64,000 nt of DNA from Cyclobacteriaceae bacterium (GCA_020832305.1 JAFIEV010000010.1:217996-281995), one strand, 5' to 3'; numbered from the stretch's first letter, positions 51,702-61,808 are shown. The notes: generated by a model from the letters alone, not told the origin. Numbers and translations are program-made.

Positions 51702-53136
51702 GTTCCTGATTACGTTCTTATTGCTTAATCCGTTGGGAACAGTTCTTTTTATGTCAAAACCTGTCTGTGCCCAACAGGACTTTATCACCTTGTCTTATGC
51801 TGAATTTATGTCAATTGTTATGAGACATCATCCGGTTTCAAGACAAGCTGATTTGTTCATGAGTGAAGGTGAGCGCGTATTACAGGCCTCACGTGGTGCT
51901 TTTGACCCATATATTTATGCAGGCTTCGACAACAAATTTTTTGAGTCCAAAGAATATTTCAGTTTGTTTGAAGGTGGTTTAAAAGTGCCAACCTGGTATG
52001 GCGTAGAACTAAAGGCAGGTTTTGAGCGAAACCAGGGGCTGTATTTGAATCCGGAACATTTTCTGCCAGATGATGGATTAACATTTGCAGGCATTTCAGT
52101 ACCGGTTGGCCAGGGACTGTTTATGGATCAAAGAAGAGCCTCGCTAATGATGGCAAAAGCCTTTAAGGAGGAAACTATTGCAGGACGAATGGCCATACTT
52201 AACGACCTGTTGGTTGATGCTGCCGCTGTATACTGGAACTGGTATATGAGCTACCAGGTAGTAGATATCTACAGAGAGGCGGTAGATCTTGCTATGGAGC
52301 GATTTGAAGGCCTGGTGTCTTCCTTCGAACAAGGTGATATACCTGCTATCGATACTTTGGAAGCTTACCTTCTTGTCCAAACGCGTGAAATTACACTTAA
52401 TGAATCCAGTATCAAGTATCAGAAAGCTTCTATGGAATTATCGAATTTTATATGGAGTGAATCTGGTGAACCCTATGAAATTACTGAGCGAGTGATTCCA
52501 AAAATTATAGTAATAAATCCTGAAGATATCTCCCTTGATTCTATTTCAGCAATCACCAAAGATTTTATTACAGATCATCCTGAAATCGTGCAAATTAATT
52601 ATCAATTAGAACAGTTGGAAATTGATCGGCGTCTAAAGGTTGAATTGCTTAAGCCCAGGTTAAACTTAAATTATAATTTCCTGGTGCATGGAAATTTTAT
52701 ACCCAATGGCGGCGAATTTCAAGGTTTATACGCCAATAATTATAAATGGGGCGTTGAATTCAGTATGCCGATACTTTTCAGAAGGGGAAGGGGAAGTCTT
52801 CAACTTGCCAAAATTAAAATTGAAAGCACCGAACAAAAGCAAAAATTTAAGACAAGAGAAATTCATAATAAAATAGAGCAGTATTTGTATGAACTCAGTA
52901 TCCTGGAAAATCAGTTGGAAATCAATGAACAGGCTGTGCAAAACCACAGGGCGCTGCTTTTGGGCGAACAACGAAAATTTGAATTTGGTGAGAGTTCCAT
53001 CTTCCTGATCAATACCCGTGAATCAAACCTTCTGAGTGCGCAGGTTAAATTTGCCGAACTGGCAGCTATGTACAAAACATCCTTTGCAGCGCTGTTCTGG
53101 TCTTTAGGTATTTTACCAACCGATATATCGGAGTAA
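51685..53136 (+). CDS. TolC-family outer-membrane efflux protein
   Basis: The outer-membrane channel of the tripartite system. The ATG at 51685 (MRLRNKFLITFLLLNPLGTVLF, signal cut near VCAQQ) gives 483 aa; an ATG at 51670 adds five residues. It has two repeats of long helical coiled coils around beta-barrel strands, for example FDPYIYAGFDNKFFESKEYF and LRPRLNLNYNFLVHG-type strand segments, with the equatorial helices ending in RESNLLSAQVKFAELAAMY. It overlaps the adaptor gene, so expression is coupled. The stop lies 3 bases from that of the convergent hldD. Confidence 0.92.
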   Translation: MRLRNKFLITFLLLNPLGTVLFMSKPVCAQQDFITLSYAEFMSIVMRHHPVSRQADLFMSEGERVLQASRGAFDPYIYAGFDNKFFESKEYFSLFEGGLKVPTWYGVELKAGFERNQGLYLNPEHFLPDDGLTFAGISVPVGQGLFMDQRRASLMMAKAFKEETIAGRMAILNDLLVDAAAVYWNWYMSYQVVDIYREAVDLAMERFEGLVSSFEQGDIPAIDTLEAYLLVQTREITLNESSIKYQKASMELSNFIWSESGEPYEITERVIPKIIVINPEDISLDSISAITKDFITDHPEIVQINYQLEQLEIDRRLKVELLKPRLNLNYNFLVHGNFIPNGGEFQGLYANNYKWGVEFSMPILFRRGRGSLQLAKIKIESTEQKQKFKTREIHNKIEQYLYELSILENQLEINEQAVQNHRALLLGEQRKFEFGESSIFLINTRESNLLSAQVKFAELAAMYKTSFAALFWSLGILPTDISE

Positions 53137-53139
53137 GGG

Positions 53140-54105
53140 TTAAAAATATTTCTCGTTGAATAAATAATTTTTTACATAGTCTTGAATTCCGGATTCAAGA
53201 TCTGTAAAAGGTTCTTCATATCCTGCATTCCTCATTTTCAGCATGTTTGCCTCTGTAAAATACTGATATTTATCTCGTATATCTTCGGGTATATCTATGT
53301 ATTCTATATTTTCTTCGATGCCCATAGCAGCAAAAGTGGCCTTTGTAAGGTCAAGAAATGTACGTGCTTTGCCTGAACCAAGATTATAAATTCCACTACT
53401 TTTTCTGGTCTGCATAAAGAAATAACAGACCTTAAGAAGATCTTTCACATAAATAAAATCCCTGAGCTGCTCTCCGTTTTTATAATCTTTATGATGCGAT
53501 CTGAAAAGTTTCATCTTGCTGGTAGCTTGTATTTGCCGGTAAGCATGAAAAATAACAGATGCCATTCTTCCTTTGTGATATTCATTTGGCCCATATACAT
53601 TAAAAAACTTTAAACCAGCCCAAAAAAATGGTTTTGCAGGCTGTGTAAGAACCCAAATATCAAAGTCATTTTTAGATTTTCCATATGGGTTGAGTGGCTC
53701 GAGCTTTTTAATCAGGTTTTCATTGTCATTAAAACCATACTGACCCATACCATAGGTGGCTGCCGAAGATGCATAAATCAGCGGAATCTGATATTGCGTG
53801 CATTTTTCCCATACCAATTTAGAATATGAAGTATTTAAACGATCAAGTAGTTCAATGCTAAATTCTGCTGTATCGGTTCTCGCGCCAAAATGAAATACAA
53901 ATTCAATCTCCCTGTGATGCTCATCTAGCCAGGGAAATAACTCAGTTCTTTCCACTCTTTGCCAGACGTTCAAGTGGGTTAAATTTTTCTGCTTTTCCGG
54001 GGAATCAAAAGTATCTACAGCTACAATCGAATTGTATCCCTTTCGGTTGAGGAAACTGACCATACAACTTCCGATAAATCCTGCTGCGCCGGTAACAATG
54101 ATCAT
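53140..54105 (-). CDS. hldD: ADP-L-glycero-D-manno-heptose-6-epimerase
   Basis: Makes ADP-L-glycero-D-manno-heptose for the LPS inner core. The 321-residue extended short-chain dehydrogenase has the NAD motif VTGAAGFIGSCMVSFL and HFGARTDT. The catalytic serine lies in YASSAATYG with the YGKSK tyrosine-lysine pair, and FFNVYGPNEYHKGRMASVIFH is characteristic of HldD. It is divergent from queD and close to lpxB, so LPS genes group loosely here. The gene itself is monocistronic. Confidence 0.94.
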   Translation of the reverse strand: MIIVTGAAGFIGSCMVSFLNRKGYNSIVAVDTFDSPEKQKNLTHLNVWQRVERTELFPWLDEHHREIEFVFHFGARTDTAEFSIELLDRLNTSYSKLVWEKCTQYQIPLIYASSAATYGMGQYGFNDNENLIKKLEPLNPYGKSKNDFDIWVLTQPAKPFFWAGLKFFNVYGPNEYHKGRMASVIFHAYRQIQATSKMKLFRSHHKDYKNGEQLRDFIYVKDLLKVCYFFMQTRKSSGIYNLGSGKARTFLDLTKATFAAMGIEENIEYIDIPEDIRDKYQYFTEANMLKMRNAGYEEPFTDLESGIQDYVKNYLFNEKYF

Positions 54106-54236
54106 TTGTTTTTTTTGTGACTAAGTTAAAATAAAGTTTAATGTTTAGGTACTGCTTGGGCAATTATTTAGGCCTGGACCAGCTCACAGCGAGGTCTTGG
54201 GTTACACCAGACATTTTAATATAGAGAAATTTGAGA

Positions 54237-54244
54237 TATCTTTG
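54237..54244 (+). promoter_or_regulatory. Candidate -7 element for queD-lpxB
   Basis: TAtcTTTG matches the -7 consensus; no clear TTG lies at the -33 distance. The implied start near 54251 favours the queD ATG at 54269 over the one at 54254. Confidence 0.3.
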
Positions 54245-54268
54245 TGGCCATAAATGATTAGTAGTAAG

Positions 54269-54691
54269 ATGATTTATCTAAGCAGAGAAGTTCATTTTTG
54301 TGCTGCCCACAAATTATACAATCCCAAATGGAGCAAGGAAAAAAATGAAGAGATATTTGGAGGATGCGCCAATGAAAACTGGCATGGTCATAATTTCGAT
54401 ATGGTAGTAACCATAAAGGGAAAAGTAGACCCGGAGACAGGTTTTGTAATCAATTTTAAGGACTTAAAATCAGTCATAAAAAGAGAAATACTCGAAAAGG
54501 TGGACCATAAAAACTTAAACCTGGATGTTGATTTTATGGCAGGTAAAATGACCAGCTGTGAAGTATTGGTTGAAGAATTCTGGAAAATACTTGCTCCTGC
54601 CATTGCAAAAATATCCGATGGCCAGGCTGTTTTGCACTGCATTAAACTCAATGAAACCGCTAAAAACTATGCAGAATATTATGGAGAATAA
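54269..54691 (+). CDS. queD: 6-carboxytetrahydropterin synthase QueD-like
   Basis: A T-fold enzyme that makes 6-carboxy-5,6,7,8-tetrahydropterin from dihydroneopterin triphosphate, an early step to queuosine (pterin-synthase activity is also possible). The ATG at 54269 (MIYLSREVHFCAAHKLY, 140 aa) is preferred to 54254. Zinc-binding histidines appear in EVHFCAAHKLY and WHGHNF; the catalytic cysteine is in FGGCANEN. The C-terminal LNETAKNYAEYYG contains the pterin-anchoring glutamate. It precedes lpxB by 34 bases. No other queuosine genes are in the window. Confidence 0.9.
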   Translation: MIYLSREVHFCAAHKLYNPKWSKEKNEEIFGGCANENWHGHNFDMVVTIKGKVDPETGFVINFKDLKSVIKREILEKVDHKNLNLDVDFMAGKMTSCEVLVEEFWKILAPAIAKISDGQAVLHCIKLNETAKNYAEYYGE

Positions 54692-54725
54692 GCAGGAAGC
54701 GTCTCTTGTTTAAAATGGTGATGCC

Positions 54726-55847
54726 GTGAAATATTTTTTAATTGCCGGTGAGAAATCTGGTGATTTACATGCCTCAAACCTGGTCAAAGCTCTTAAGGAG
54801 GAAGATCCAAACGCGATTTTTTGCGGTATGGGAGGGGATGATATGCAGCGATCTGGTGTAAGACTTATAGCACATTACCGAGAATTATCTGTGATGGGAT
54901 TGTTTGAGGTTTTGCGAAGCCTTCCTAAAATCAGAAAATTTTTAAAGATTTGTCAGCAGGAAATCTTAATTTTTAATCCTGAGGTTGTCATTTTAGTGGA
55001 TTATGCCGGCTTTAATTTAAGGATTGCAAGATTTGCCAGAAAAAAAGGCTTCAGGGTATATTATTATATTACGCCAAAGGTATGGGCCTGGAATCGATCC
55101 AGGGTAAAAACCATACGTGCTTATGTTGACAAAGCATTTGTAATTCTTCCTTTTGAAAAGGATTTTTTTGACAAATATCAGGTTGAATCTGAGTATGTTG
55201 GTAATCCGGTTTTAGATGCCATAAATAAATTTACACCTCGTGAAAAGTTCCTGGAAGAAAATAATCTTAAAAAGGAAGACATACGAATAGCATTATTGCC
55301 AGGAAGCCGCCGGCAAGAGGTAATCAAAATGCTGCCTGTGTTTATGGAGATAGCTCAAATAAAACCTGATTGGCAATTTTTGGTGGCAGGTGTTACAAAT
55401 CTTGAAGTTGAATTGTATAATACTTGTCTTAGCAGACCTAATGTACATCTTATTTATGATGATAATTACAATATACTTCATCATAGCCATGCAGCTATAG
55501 TTACTTCCGGTACTGCCACCCTGGAGACAGCCTTGCTCAAAGTTCCTCAGGCGGTAGTTTATAAGACAGGTTCGTCTGTTACCTATTACTTGGTCCGTTG
55601 GATAATCAAGGTGCCATTTATTTCCTTACCCAACCTTATAATTAACCGGGAAATCATTAAAGAATTAATACAAGATCAATCCAATGCGCAGCGCATTCTT
55701 GCAGAAATAGAGCGCATTCTAAAGGATGATGCTTACCGATATCAAATGCTTGAGGGCTACGATACCATCTTAAAATTGCTGGGCAGCGACAGTGCATCAA
55801 AAAAAGCAGCCAGAAGTATTTATAATAATCTGACTGCTTCTTATTAA
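54726..55847 (+). CDS. lpxB: Lipid-A-disaccharide synthase LpxB
   Basis: Joins UDP-2,3-diacylglucosamine and lipid X into the lipid A disaccharide at the inner membrane. The 373-residue protein starts at GTG (54726): upstream ATGs are out of frame and MKYFLIAGEKSGDLHASNL is the canonical LpxB N-terminus. GT19 features: FCGMGGDDMQRSGV, VILVDYAGFNLRIARFARKKG, YYITPKVWAWNRSRVKTI, YVGNPVLDAI, LLPGSRRQEV and the donor-site TSGTATLETALL. It is probably cotranscribed with queD and convergent with clpX. Confidence 0.95.
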   Translation: MKYFLIAGEKSGDLHASNLVKALKEEDPNAIFCGMGGDDMQRSGVRLIAHYRELSVMGLFEVLRSLPKIRKFLKICQQEILIFNPEVVILVDYAGFNLRIARFARKKGFRVYYYITPKVWAWNRSRVKTIRAYVDKAFVILPFEKDFFDKYQVESEYVGNPVLDAINKFTPREKFLEENNLKKEDIRIALLPGSRRQEVIKMLPVFMEIAQIKPDWQFLVAGVTNLEVELYNTCLSRPNVHLIYDDNYNILHHSHAAIVTSGTATLETALLKVPQAVVYKTGSSVTYYLVRWIIKVPFISLPNLIINREIIKELIQDQSNAQRILAEIERILKDDAYRYQMLEGYDTILKLLGSDSASKKAARSIYNNLTASY

Positions 55848-55869
55848 TCTTTTATTTAACTGTAAGAAT

Positions 55870-57105
55870 TTATGCTACTTTTAAAGTACTCATTCTCGAC
55901 TTTTCAAATTTGTCGATAGCATATTCTTTGGTTATAACAAGTTCGTTTACCTCTTTTTGGGAGGGCATCTCAAACATGGCATCGGTCATGATTGCTTCGC
56001 AGATTGATCTGAGACCCCGTGCGCCCAGTTTGTATTCCATGGCCTTTTCAACGATGTAATCCAGGGCGTCTTTTTTGAAACTGAGTTGAATACTTTCCAT
56101 TTCAAAAAGCTTGGCATATTGCTTTGTAAGTGCATTTTTCGGTTCTGTGAGGATCTCTCGCAAGGTCTTTTTGTCGAGGGGATTCAGGAATGTAAGTACA
56201 GGTAACCTGCCAATTAATTCAGGTATCAGGCCAAACCTTTTTAAGTCAGTGGCATTTATGTACTTGAGCAGGTTTTCTTTATCGAGTGACTCCAAATCCC
56301 GGCTATCATTACCTGCCGTAAATCCGAGTGGTTTGGTATTCAGGCGGGTAGAAATGATTCGGTCTATACCGTCAAAAGCGCCACCACAGATAAACAAGAT
56401 GTTTTCAGTATTGATCGTGATCATTTTCTGATCGGGGTGTTTTCTGCCACCCTGGGGTGGTACGTTTACTTTTGAGCCTTCGAGAAGTTTCAGTAAAGCC
56501 TGTTGTACACCTTCACCACTTACATCCCTTGTTATGGATGGATTATCAGATTTTCTTGCAATTTTATCAAGCTCATCAATGTAAACAATACCTCTTTCAG
56601 CAGATTCTACATCGTAATTTGCTGCCTGAAGCAATCGGGTTAAAATACTTTCCACATCTTCGCCAACATAACCTGCCTCTGTAAGAACGGTGGCATCAGC
56701 AATACAAAAAGGCACTTGCAGCATATTGGCCAGGGTACGTGCCAGGTAGGTTTTACCGGTACCTGTTTCCCCAACCATAATGATATTAGATTTTTCAATT
56801 ACAATATCATCATTTTGATCTTTTTGCTGCATCAATCTTTTGTAGTGATTGTATACGGCCACAGAAATAACCTTCTTAGCCTCTTCCTGACCTACAACAA
56901 ATTGGTCAAGATAGCTTTTCATCGCCTGGGGTTTCACCAGATTAAATGAAGGTTTACTTTCTTTTTCTTTTGTTTTTTGCTCTTCTAGCAGAATCTGGTA
57001 GGCTTGATCAATGCACAAATTGCATATATGTGCATGTATGCCTGAAACCATCAGATCTACATCTTTTTTCTTTCTTCCACAGAAGGAGCAGGTTACTTGT
57101 GACAT
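55870..57105 (-). CDS. clpX: ClpX ATPase subunit of the ClpXP protease
   Basis: A hexameric AAA+ unfoldase that feeds proteins to ClpP. The ATG at 57105 ([10 protein letters not shown], 411 aa) starts 5 bases after the clpP stop; an in-frame GTG at 57111 would overlap it. Residues 1-50 hold the four-cysteine zinc-binding domain (CSFCGRKKK ... CNLCIDQA). The AAA+ domain has Walker [16 protein letters not shown], pore loop GYVGED, Walker [10 protein letters not shown] and sensor-2 [11 protein letters not shown]. It is cotranscribed with clpP. Confidence 0.97.
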   Translation of the reverse strand: MSQVTCSFCGRKKKDVDLMVSGIHAHICNLCIDQAYQILLEEQKTKEKESKPSFNLVKPQAMKSYLDQFVVGQEEAKKVISVAVYNHYKRLMQQKDQNDDIVIEKSNIIMVGETGTGKTYLARTLANMLQVPFCIADATVLTEAGYVGEDVESILTRLLQAANYDVESAERGIVYIDELDKIARKSDNPSITRDVSGEGVQQALLKLLEGSKVNVPPQGGRKHPDQKMITINTENILFICGGAFDGIDRIISTRLNTKPLGFTAGNDSRDLESLDKENLLKYINATDLKRFGLIPELIGRLPVLTFLNPLDKKTLREILTEPKNALTKQYAKLFEMESIQLSFKKDALDYIVEKAMEYKLGARGLRSICEAIMTDAMFEMPSQKEVNELVITKEYAIDKFEKSRMSTLKVA

Positions 57106-57110
57106 TTCCA

Positions 57111-57782
57111 CTATTTTTTATGTTCCAATACTTCGTCGATCAAGCCGTATTCACGGGCCTCGGTGGCTCTCATCCAAAAATCTCTGTCTGAATCTTTCTC
57201 TATCTGTTCGTAAGTTTTACCACTGTGCAGTGATAATATTTCATACAAATCTTTTTTAACAGAAAGCGTTTGACGCAGAGAAATCTCCATATCGCTTGCC
57301 TGACCCTGCATGCCACTCATTGGCTGATGGATCATTATTCTGGCATGGGGCAGTGCAGATCTTTTGCCTTTGGCTCCTCCGGCCAGTAATACCGCCCCCA
57401 TAGATGCCGCCAATCCTGTACAAATGGTTGCAACATCTGGTGTAACATATTGCATAGTATCATAAATACCCAAACCGGCATAAACCGAACCACCAGGACT
57501 GTTTATGTAAAGTTGAATATCTTTTTTGGTATCAACGGATTGCAGAAACAATAATTGTGCTGTAATAATATTGGCAATATTATCATCTACCTGCATCCCG
57601 AGAAATATAATCCTGTCCATGATTAGTCTTGAAAACACATCGATTTCCCTAAAGTTAGTAGGTCTTTCTTCGATTACGGCACGGGTCATATTTTCAACTC
57701 TTTGTACGTAACCATCGAAGGTGCTTCCGCTAAGTTTTTGTCCTTTTATGGCATATTTTCTGAATTCTTCACCGTAGTTCAT
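57111..57782 (-). CDS. clpP: ATP-dependent Clp protease proteolytic subunit
   Basis: The serine-protease barrel of ClpXP. The 223-residue protein shows the catalytic triad S127 (GLAASMGA), H152 (IMIHQPMSG) and D201 (DRDFWM). [21 protein letters not shown] and [17 protein letters not shown] are further hallmarks. The N-terminal 30 residues are somewhat longer than in E. coli and may include a propeptide. A -7-like TAaaTTTG lies on the minus strand at 57806-57813, so clpP-clpX may have their own promoter in addition to readthrough from tig. Confidence 0.96.
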   Translation of the reverse strand: MNYGEEFRKYAIKGQKLSGSTFDGYVQRVENMTRAVIEERPTNFREIDVFSRLIMDRIIFLGMQVDDNIANIITAQLLFLQSVDTKKDIQLYINSPGGSVYAGLGIYDTMQYVTPDVATICTGLAASMGAVLLAGGAKGKRSALPHARIMIHQPMSGMQGQASDMEISLRQTLSVKKDLYEILSLHSGKTYEQIEKDSDRDFWMRATEAREYGLIDEVLEHKK

Positions 57783-57814
57783 ATTCTTTTTTGTAGTTTA
57801 GTTTACAAATTTAA

Positions 57815-57846
57815 AAAAAAAGCCCTTGTAAAAAAGGACTTTTTAT
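57815..57846 (-). terminator. Terminator between tig and clpP
   Basis: On the minus strand, AAAAAGTCCTT and AAGGGCTTTTT pair with one mismatch around a short loop, and a run of T follows. It lies about 20 bases after the tig stop codon, so part of the tig transcript should end before clpP. Confidence 0.75.
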
Positions 57847-57866
57847 ATATACCATTTTTAAAGATT

Positions 57867-59189
57867 TTAGTTTCGGATAATTTCTTCGAACTCTTTTCTT
57901 GTAATTTTCTTATCTATGAGCTTTACTTTTTCTTTAAGCAAGCCAATAATTTTCTCATTTCTCAAGTTGCTGTATACCTGATAGTAGTTTTTGCCGTTGT
58001 CTCTTTGCAGATAATCAGTGGCAAATCCATTGAGACTTTGTTCGATCTCCGGGGTCAACCCTTCAGACAAGCCAAATTGCTGAAGAAACATTTTTTTGGT
58101 AGCATCTAGCACCTCTTCAAATTTGATCTCAATGCTTTGCTCATCTTGTATTTTACCTTTTATCAATGACCATTTGAGGTCTTTGATGTAAAATTCACTA
58201 TGCTTGTCGTACTCTTCTTCAGAGATTTCGTTGCTGCGTAAAACCCATCTTTTATAGAAATCAACTGGGATTTCAATATTCACTGATTCAATCATTTTCT
58301 TTTCAATATCGGCCGCAAGTTTATGCTCAGCTTCTTTTTTGAGATTTTCGTTTAGAATACGGCGATATTCTGATTTGAATTCTTCTTCTGTAGTGACTTT
58401 ATCTTTTCCAAAAACCTTATCAAAAAATTCCTGATTTGGCTCTGCCGGTGTATTTCTTGAGATTTTGGAAATTTTAATTTCGTATTCTCCGCTATACTTT
58501 TCCAGTTCTTCATCTTCAACATTTAAAAACTGCTTCAGATCATCTTTTTCTGTAAACAATTTCTCAATATCAGCAACTACCGTATCTTCAATAACTTTGC
58601 CTTCGAAAAGTTTTTTAGATTTTTTTTCGAGTTTCTCGGTAAATAAAACAACTTTTCTTTCTTCCTCGATATTTGTTCCTTTGAGAGAGGCACTTATTAC
58701 ATCGCCTTCTTTTACATTTTCGACCTCCTGGTTTTCACCATAGCGTGCCTTGAGGTCTTCATAGATTTCTTCGAGTTCTTTCTCGCTAATCTCAACGTCA
58801 TAGTTTTCAACTTCGATATCAGCGGGAACTTCAAATTCTGAGCTCAGACCAATATCAAAAAGAAATTCAAAATCCAACTGGTTGTCCCAATCAATTTCAC
58901 CCTGTTGGTCACTGGGTAGCGGGTCACCGATAAATTTCAAATCACTTTCTTTGAGGTATTCCTGAAGTTTTTCAGATAATAATTTACTGATTTCCTCAGC
59001 CTTTATGGCCTTTCCGTACATCTTTTTAATAAGAGATGAAGGAACTTTTCCAGGCCTGAAGCCCTTTATATTAGCTGTTTTAGAGTATTCCTTTAACTTT
59101 TCGCTAATTCTGCTTTGGTAATCAGGCTCACTAAGTGTTACCTTAATTACGGCATCTGTAGTGGAATTTTTATTTAATGTAATATCCAA
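57867..59189 (-). CDS. tig: Trigger factor
   Basis: A ribosome-associated chaperone and prolyl isomerase. The 440-residue protein starts at TTG (59189): MDITLNKNSTTDAVIKVTLS is the family's usual start and no ATG is available. The N-terminal ribosome-binding domain carries GFRPGKVPSSLIKKMYGK. The middle PPIase-like domain (about 155-245) is divergent, as is common in Bacteroidota. The helical C-terminal domain makes up the rest. The tig-clpP-clpX order is a classic arrangement. A tRNA-Leu gene lies about 80 bases upstream on the same strand. Confidence 0.92.
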   Translation of the reverse strand: MDITLNKNSTTDAVIKVTLSEPDYQSRISEKLKEYSKTANIKGFRPGKVPSSLIKKMYGKAIKAEEISKLLSEKLQEYLKESDLKFIGDPLPSDQQGEIDWDNQLDFEFLFDIGLSSEFEVPADIEVENYDVEISEKELEEIYEDLKARYGENQEVENVKEGDVISASLKGTNIEEERKVVLFTEKLEKKSKKLFEGKVIEDTVVADIEKLFTEKDDLKQFLNVEDEELEKYSGEYEIKISKISRNTPAEPNQEFFDKVFGKDKVTTEEEFKSEYRRILNENLKKEAEHKLAADIEKKMIESVNIEIPVDFYKRWVLRSNEISEEEYDKHSEFYIKDLKWSLIKGKIQDEQSIEIKFEEVLDATKKMFLQQFGLSEGLTPEIEQSLNGFATDYLQRDNGKNYYQVYSNLRNEKIIGLLKEKVKLIDKKITRKEFEEIIRN

Positions 59190-59272
59190 CGTTTTTAACT
59201 TTTAATGGTTTTCTCATCAAAAACCCTCAGTCGGAATGCAACGCATTCACGACTAAGGGCTGAAGTACTCTG

Positions 59273-59354
59273 TGCGGATGGAGGGACTCGAACCCACATG
59301 CCTCGCGGCGCTAGATCCTAAGTCTAGTGCGTCTACCAGTTTCGCCACATCCGC
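59273..59354 (-). tRNA. tRNA-Leu (anticodon UAG)
   Basis: An 82-base tRNA on the minus strand. The acceptor stem is GCGGATG with CATCCGC plus discriminator A. The anticodon arm CTAGA-CTTAGGA-TCTAG gives anticodon UAG, and a long type II variable arm and a GGTTCGAGTCC T-loop region support leucine. CCA is not encoded. It lies upstream of tig on the same strand; the remainder of the gap 59190-59525 shows nothing else. Confidence 0.96.
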
Positions 59355-59525
59355 TGGTATAATAATTGTATAAATATTGGTATTTAATCAATTATTTTTC
59401 AGGTTTGCATATGCCTGAATGCTCATTAAGGCAAAATGGACTGCAAAAATAGTGAATAAGTTTTTATTATCAATTCTTTAATGATTCTTTTTTTATACGT
59501 ATATTTTAGTGAGAAATAGAAAACG

Positions 59526-61739
59526 ATGATTCAGGTAGCTCAGGACGAAGATAAAAGGGAAATTTTAAGGCAATACAGGAAGCTCCTCAGATATGCGAAA
59601 CCCTTTTTAAAAGAGGGTGATGCCAGGCAAATAAAAAAAGCTTTCAACCTTTCTATGGATGCCCATCACAATATGAGGCGGCGTTCGGGAGAGCCTTATA
59701 TAATGCATCCACTTGCAGTTGCTCAGATTTGTGTGGAAGAAATAGGTCTTGGAACGACTTCTATTGTATCTGCTCTTTTGCACGATGTGGTAGAAGATAC
59801 AGAACTGGAGATAGAAGATATAGAAAGAAATTTTGGTTCGAAGGTGGCTAAAATTATTGATGGCCTTACCAAAATTTCGGGTGTTTTTGACTATGGAACT
59901 TCCATGCAGGCAGAAAATTTCCGCAAAATGCTTCTTACCATGTCGGAAGATGTGCGGGTGATTTTGGTAAAAATTGCCGACCGCCTGCACAATATGCGCA
60001 CACTCGACAGTATGCCGAGAAATAAGCAAATAAAAATTGCCTCAGAAACCATTTTCTTATATGCTCCGCTTTCGCACAGATTGGGCTTGTATCTGATAAA
60101 ATCTGAATTAGAAGATCTCTACCTAAAGTATACCGAACCGGAAATGTACAGACTGATCATTGATAAGATCAGCGCTACAAAATCGGCCAGAACCCGATTT
60201 ATAAGAAATTTCATCAATCCTATACAAAATGAACTTAATAAAAGGGGCTATGAATACGTAATTAAAGGTCGTCCTAAGTCGGTGTATTCCATATGGACCA
60301 AAATGCAAAAGCAGGACATACCCTTTGAGCAGGTTTATGATTTGTTTGCTGTTCGCATTATAATTGATGTGCCGCAGGAAAATGAAAAAGCAGCATGCTG
60401 GCAAGTTTACTCAATTGTTACAGATCATTACCAGCCTAACCCCGACCGCTTGCGGGATTGGATCAGCACTCCGAAATCTAATGGATACGAATCTTTGCAT
60501 ACCACTGTAATGAGCAAAACAGGCAACTGGGTTGAAGTGCAAATACGCACCCGAAGAATGGACGAAATCGCAGAAAAAGGATATGCAGCACATTGGAAAT
60601 ATAAGCACCAGGGACCTCAGGCGATAGGAGCTGAATCGGGGATTGAATTGTGGGTGGCAAGGGTTAGAGAAATGCTGGAACATAATGCGTCTTCTGCCAT
60701 AGAATTTGTAGATGACTTCAGATCAAATTTATTCTCAGACGAAGTTTTTGTATTTACACCAAAAGGCGAACTGAAAAAGCTGCCAAATGGAGCGACGGCC
60801 CTGGATTTTGCCTTTGATATCCATTCTGAAGTTGGCGCCAGGTGTATAGGAGCCAAGGTGAATTCAAAGCTGGTGCCAATCAATTATAAACTCAAGACTG
60901 GCGATCAAATAGAAATACTTACCAGTTCCAAGCAAAAGCCCAGCGAAGACTGGCTGCAGTTTGTGGTAAGCTCCAAGGCCAAAGGCAAAATAAAAGATGT
61001 ATTAAAAGAACAGAAAAAAGCTGCCGCTAATGAAGGTAAAGCCATCGTAAAGCGAAAATTGAAACAAATTAAACAAGAACTCAATAATGAAATTGTAGAT
61101 AAACTGGTTAATTTTTTCAATGTATCATCGCCTCTCGATTTGTATTTTAAAATCGGAACGGGAAGCATTGATCCGAAAAACATTAAAAAAATTAAAAACC
61201 TCGATCAAAAGGTCACAAAAAAGGTAAATGGTCAGGCAGATGTAAAAACAGGTCAAAAGATTGTAAAAACACAAAGCAAAGAAAATGATGTATTGCTAAT
61301 AGGCGAAGACCTTGATGAGGTTGAATATACCCTTGCAAAATGCTGCACACCAATACCCGGAGATGATGTATTTGGTTTTGTTTCAACCCATGAAGGAATA
61401 AAGGTACACAGAGTGAATTGCCCAAATGCTGTAGAACTTCTATCCAAACATGGCAACCGGGTTATAAAGGCCAAATGGGCCTCAAAGTCTGCTTTATCTT
61501 TTCTGGCGGGCCTTAGCATTAAAGGAACAGACCGTGTAGGTTTACTTAATGATGTTACCCGTATTATCTCCAACGACCTGCAGGTAAACATCAGATCTAT
61601 CACTACGGCAACGGAGGCAGGCATTTTCGAAGGGCAAATACAATTGTTTGTACATGATACAAAAGAACTCGATGTGCTTATTAAACGAATAGAAAAAATT
61701 GAGGGCATGGAAAAAGTTGATAGATTTTATCCAAAATGA
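59526..61739 (+). CDS. Bifunctional (p)ppGpp synthetase/hydrolase (Rel/SpoT)
   Basis: Controls the stringent response by making and degrading (p)ppGpp. The 737-residue protein has all domains of a long RSH enzyme. The HD hydrolase (about 45-200) has MHPLAVAQ and LLHDVVEDTE, so the catalytic HD is intact. The synthetase (about 245-360) has YDLFAVRIIID and KSNGYESLHTTV. The TGS domain (about 400-465) has VFTPKGELKKLPNGATALDFAF, followed by a helical region, a CCTPIPGDDVFGF zinc-finger-like segment and a C-terminal ACT domain (GLSIKGTDRVGLLNDVTRII). Both activities are expected. Confidence 0.96.
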   Translation: MIQVAQDEDKREILRQYRKLLRYAKPFLKEGDARQIKKAFNLSMDAHHNMRRRSGEPYIMHPLAVAQICVEEIGLGTTSIVSALLHDVVEDTELEIEDIERNFGSKVAKIIDGLTKISGVFDYGTSMQAENFRKMLLTMSEDVRVILVKIADRLHNMRTLDSMPRNKQIKIASETIFLYAPLSHRLGLYLIKSELEDLYLKYTEPEMYRLIIDKISATKSARTRFIRNFINPIQNELNKRGYEYVIKGRPKSVYSIWTKMQKQDIPFEQVYDLFAVRIIIDVPQENEKAACWQVYSIVTDHYQPNPDRLRDWISTPKSNGYESLHTTVMSKTGNWVEVQIRTRRMDEIAEKGYAAHWKYKHQGPQAIGAESGIELWVARVREMLEHNASSAIEFVDDFRSNLFSDEVFVFTPKGELKKLPNGATALDFAFDIHSEVGARCIGAKVNSKLVPINYKLKTGDQIEILTSSKQKPSEDWLQFVVSSKAKGKIKDVLKEQKKAAANEGKAIVKRKLKQIKQELNNEIVDKLVNFFNVSSPLDLYFKIGTGSIDPKNIKKIKNLDQKVTKKVNGQADVKTGQKIVKTQSKENDVLLIGEDLDEVEYTLAKCCTPIPGDDVFGFVSTHEGIKVHRVNCPNAVELLSKHGNRVIKAKWASKSALSFLAGLSIKGTDRVGLLNDVTRIISNDLQVNIRSITTATEAGIFEGQIQLFVHDTKELDVLIKRIEKIEGMEKVDRFYPK

Positions 61740-61779
61740 TTCCATTTGCCCGTAACTTTATAAAAAAACCATCTGCACT

Positions 61780-61808
61780 TTGAATTCGTCGGGCATTATC
61801 TAAATTTG
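61780..61808 (+). promoter_or_regulatory. Predicted promoter for the STAS-purA unit
   Basis: TTG (61780-61782), 18 bases, then a perfect TAaaTTTG (61801-61808). Transcription would start near 61815 and give a leader of about 127 bases before the STAS gene. It is one of the best promoter matches in the window. Confidence 0.6.

Noticed and set aside
57109..57111. GTG as the clpX start
   Set aside because: It would overlap the clpP stop, and the ATG six bases later gives the conserved zinc-finger N-terminus.
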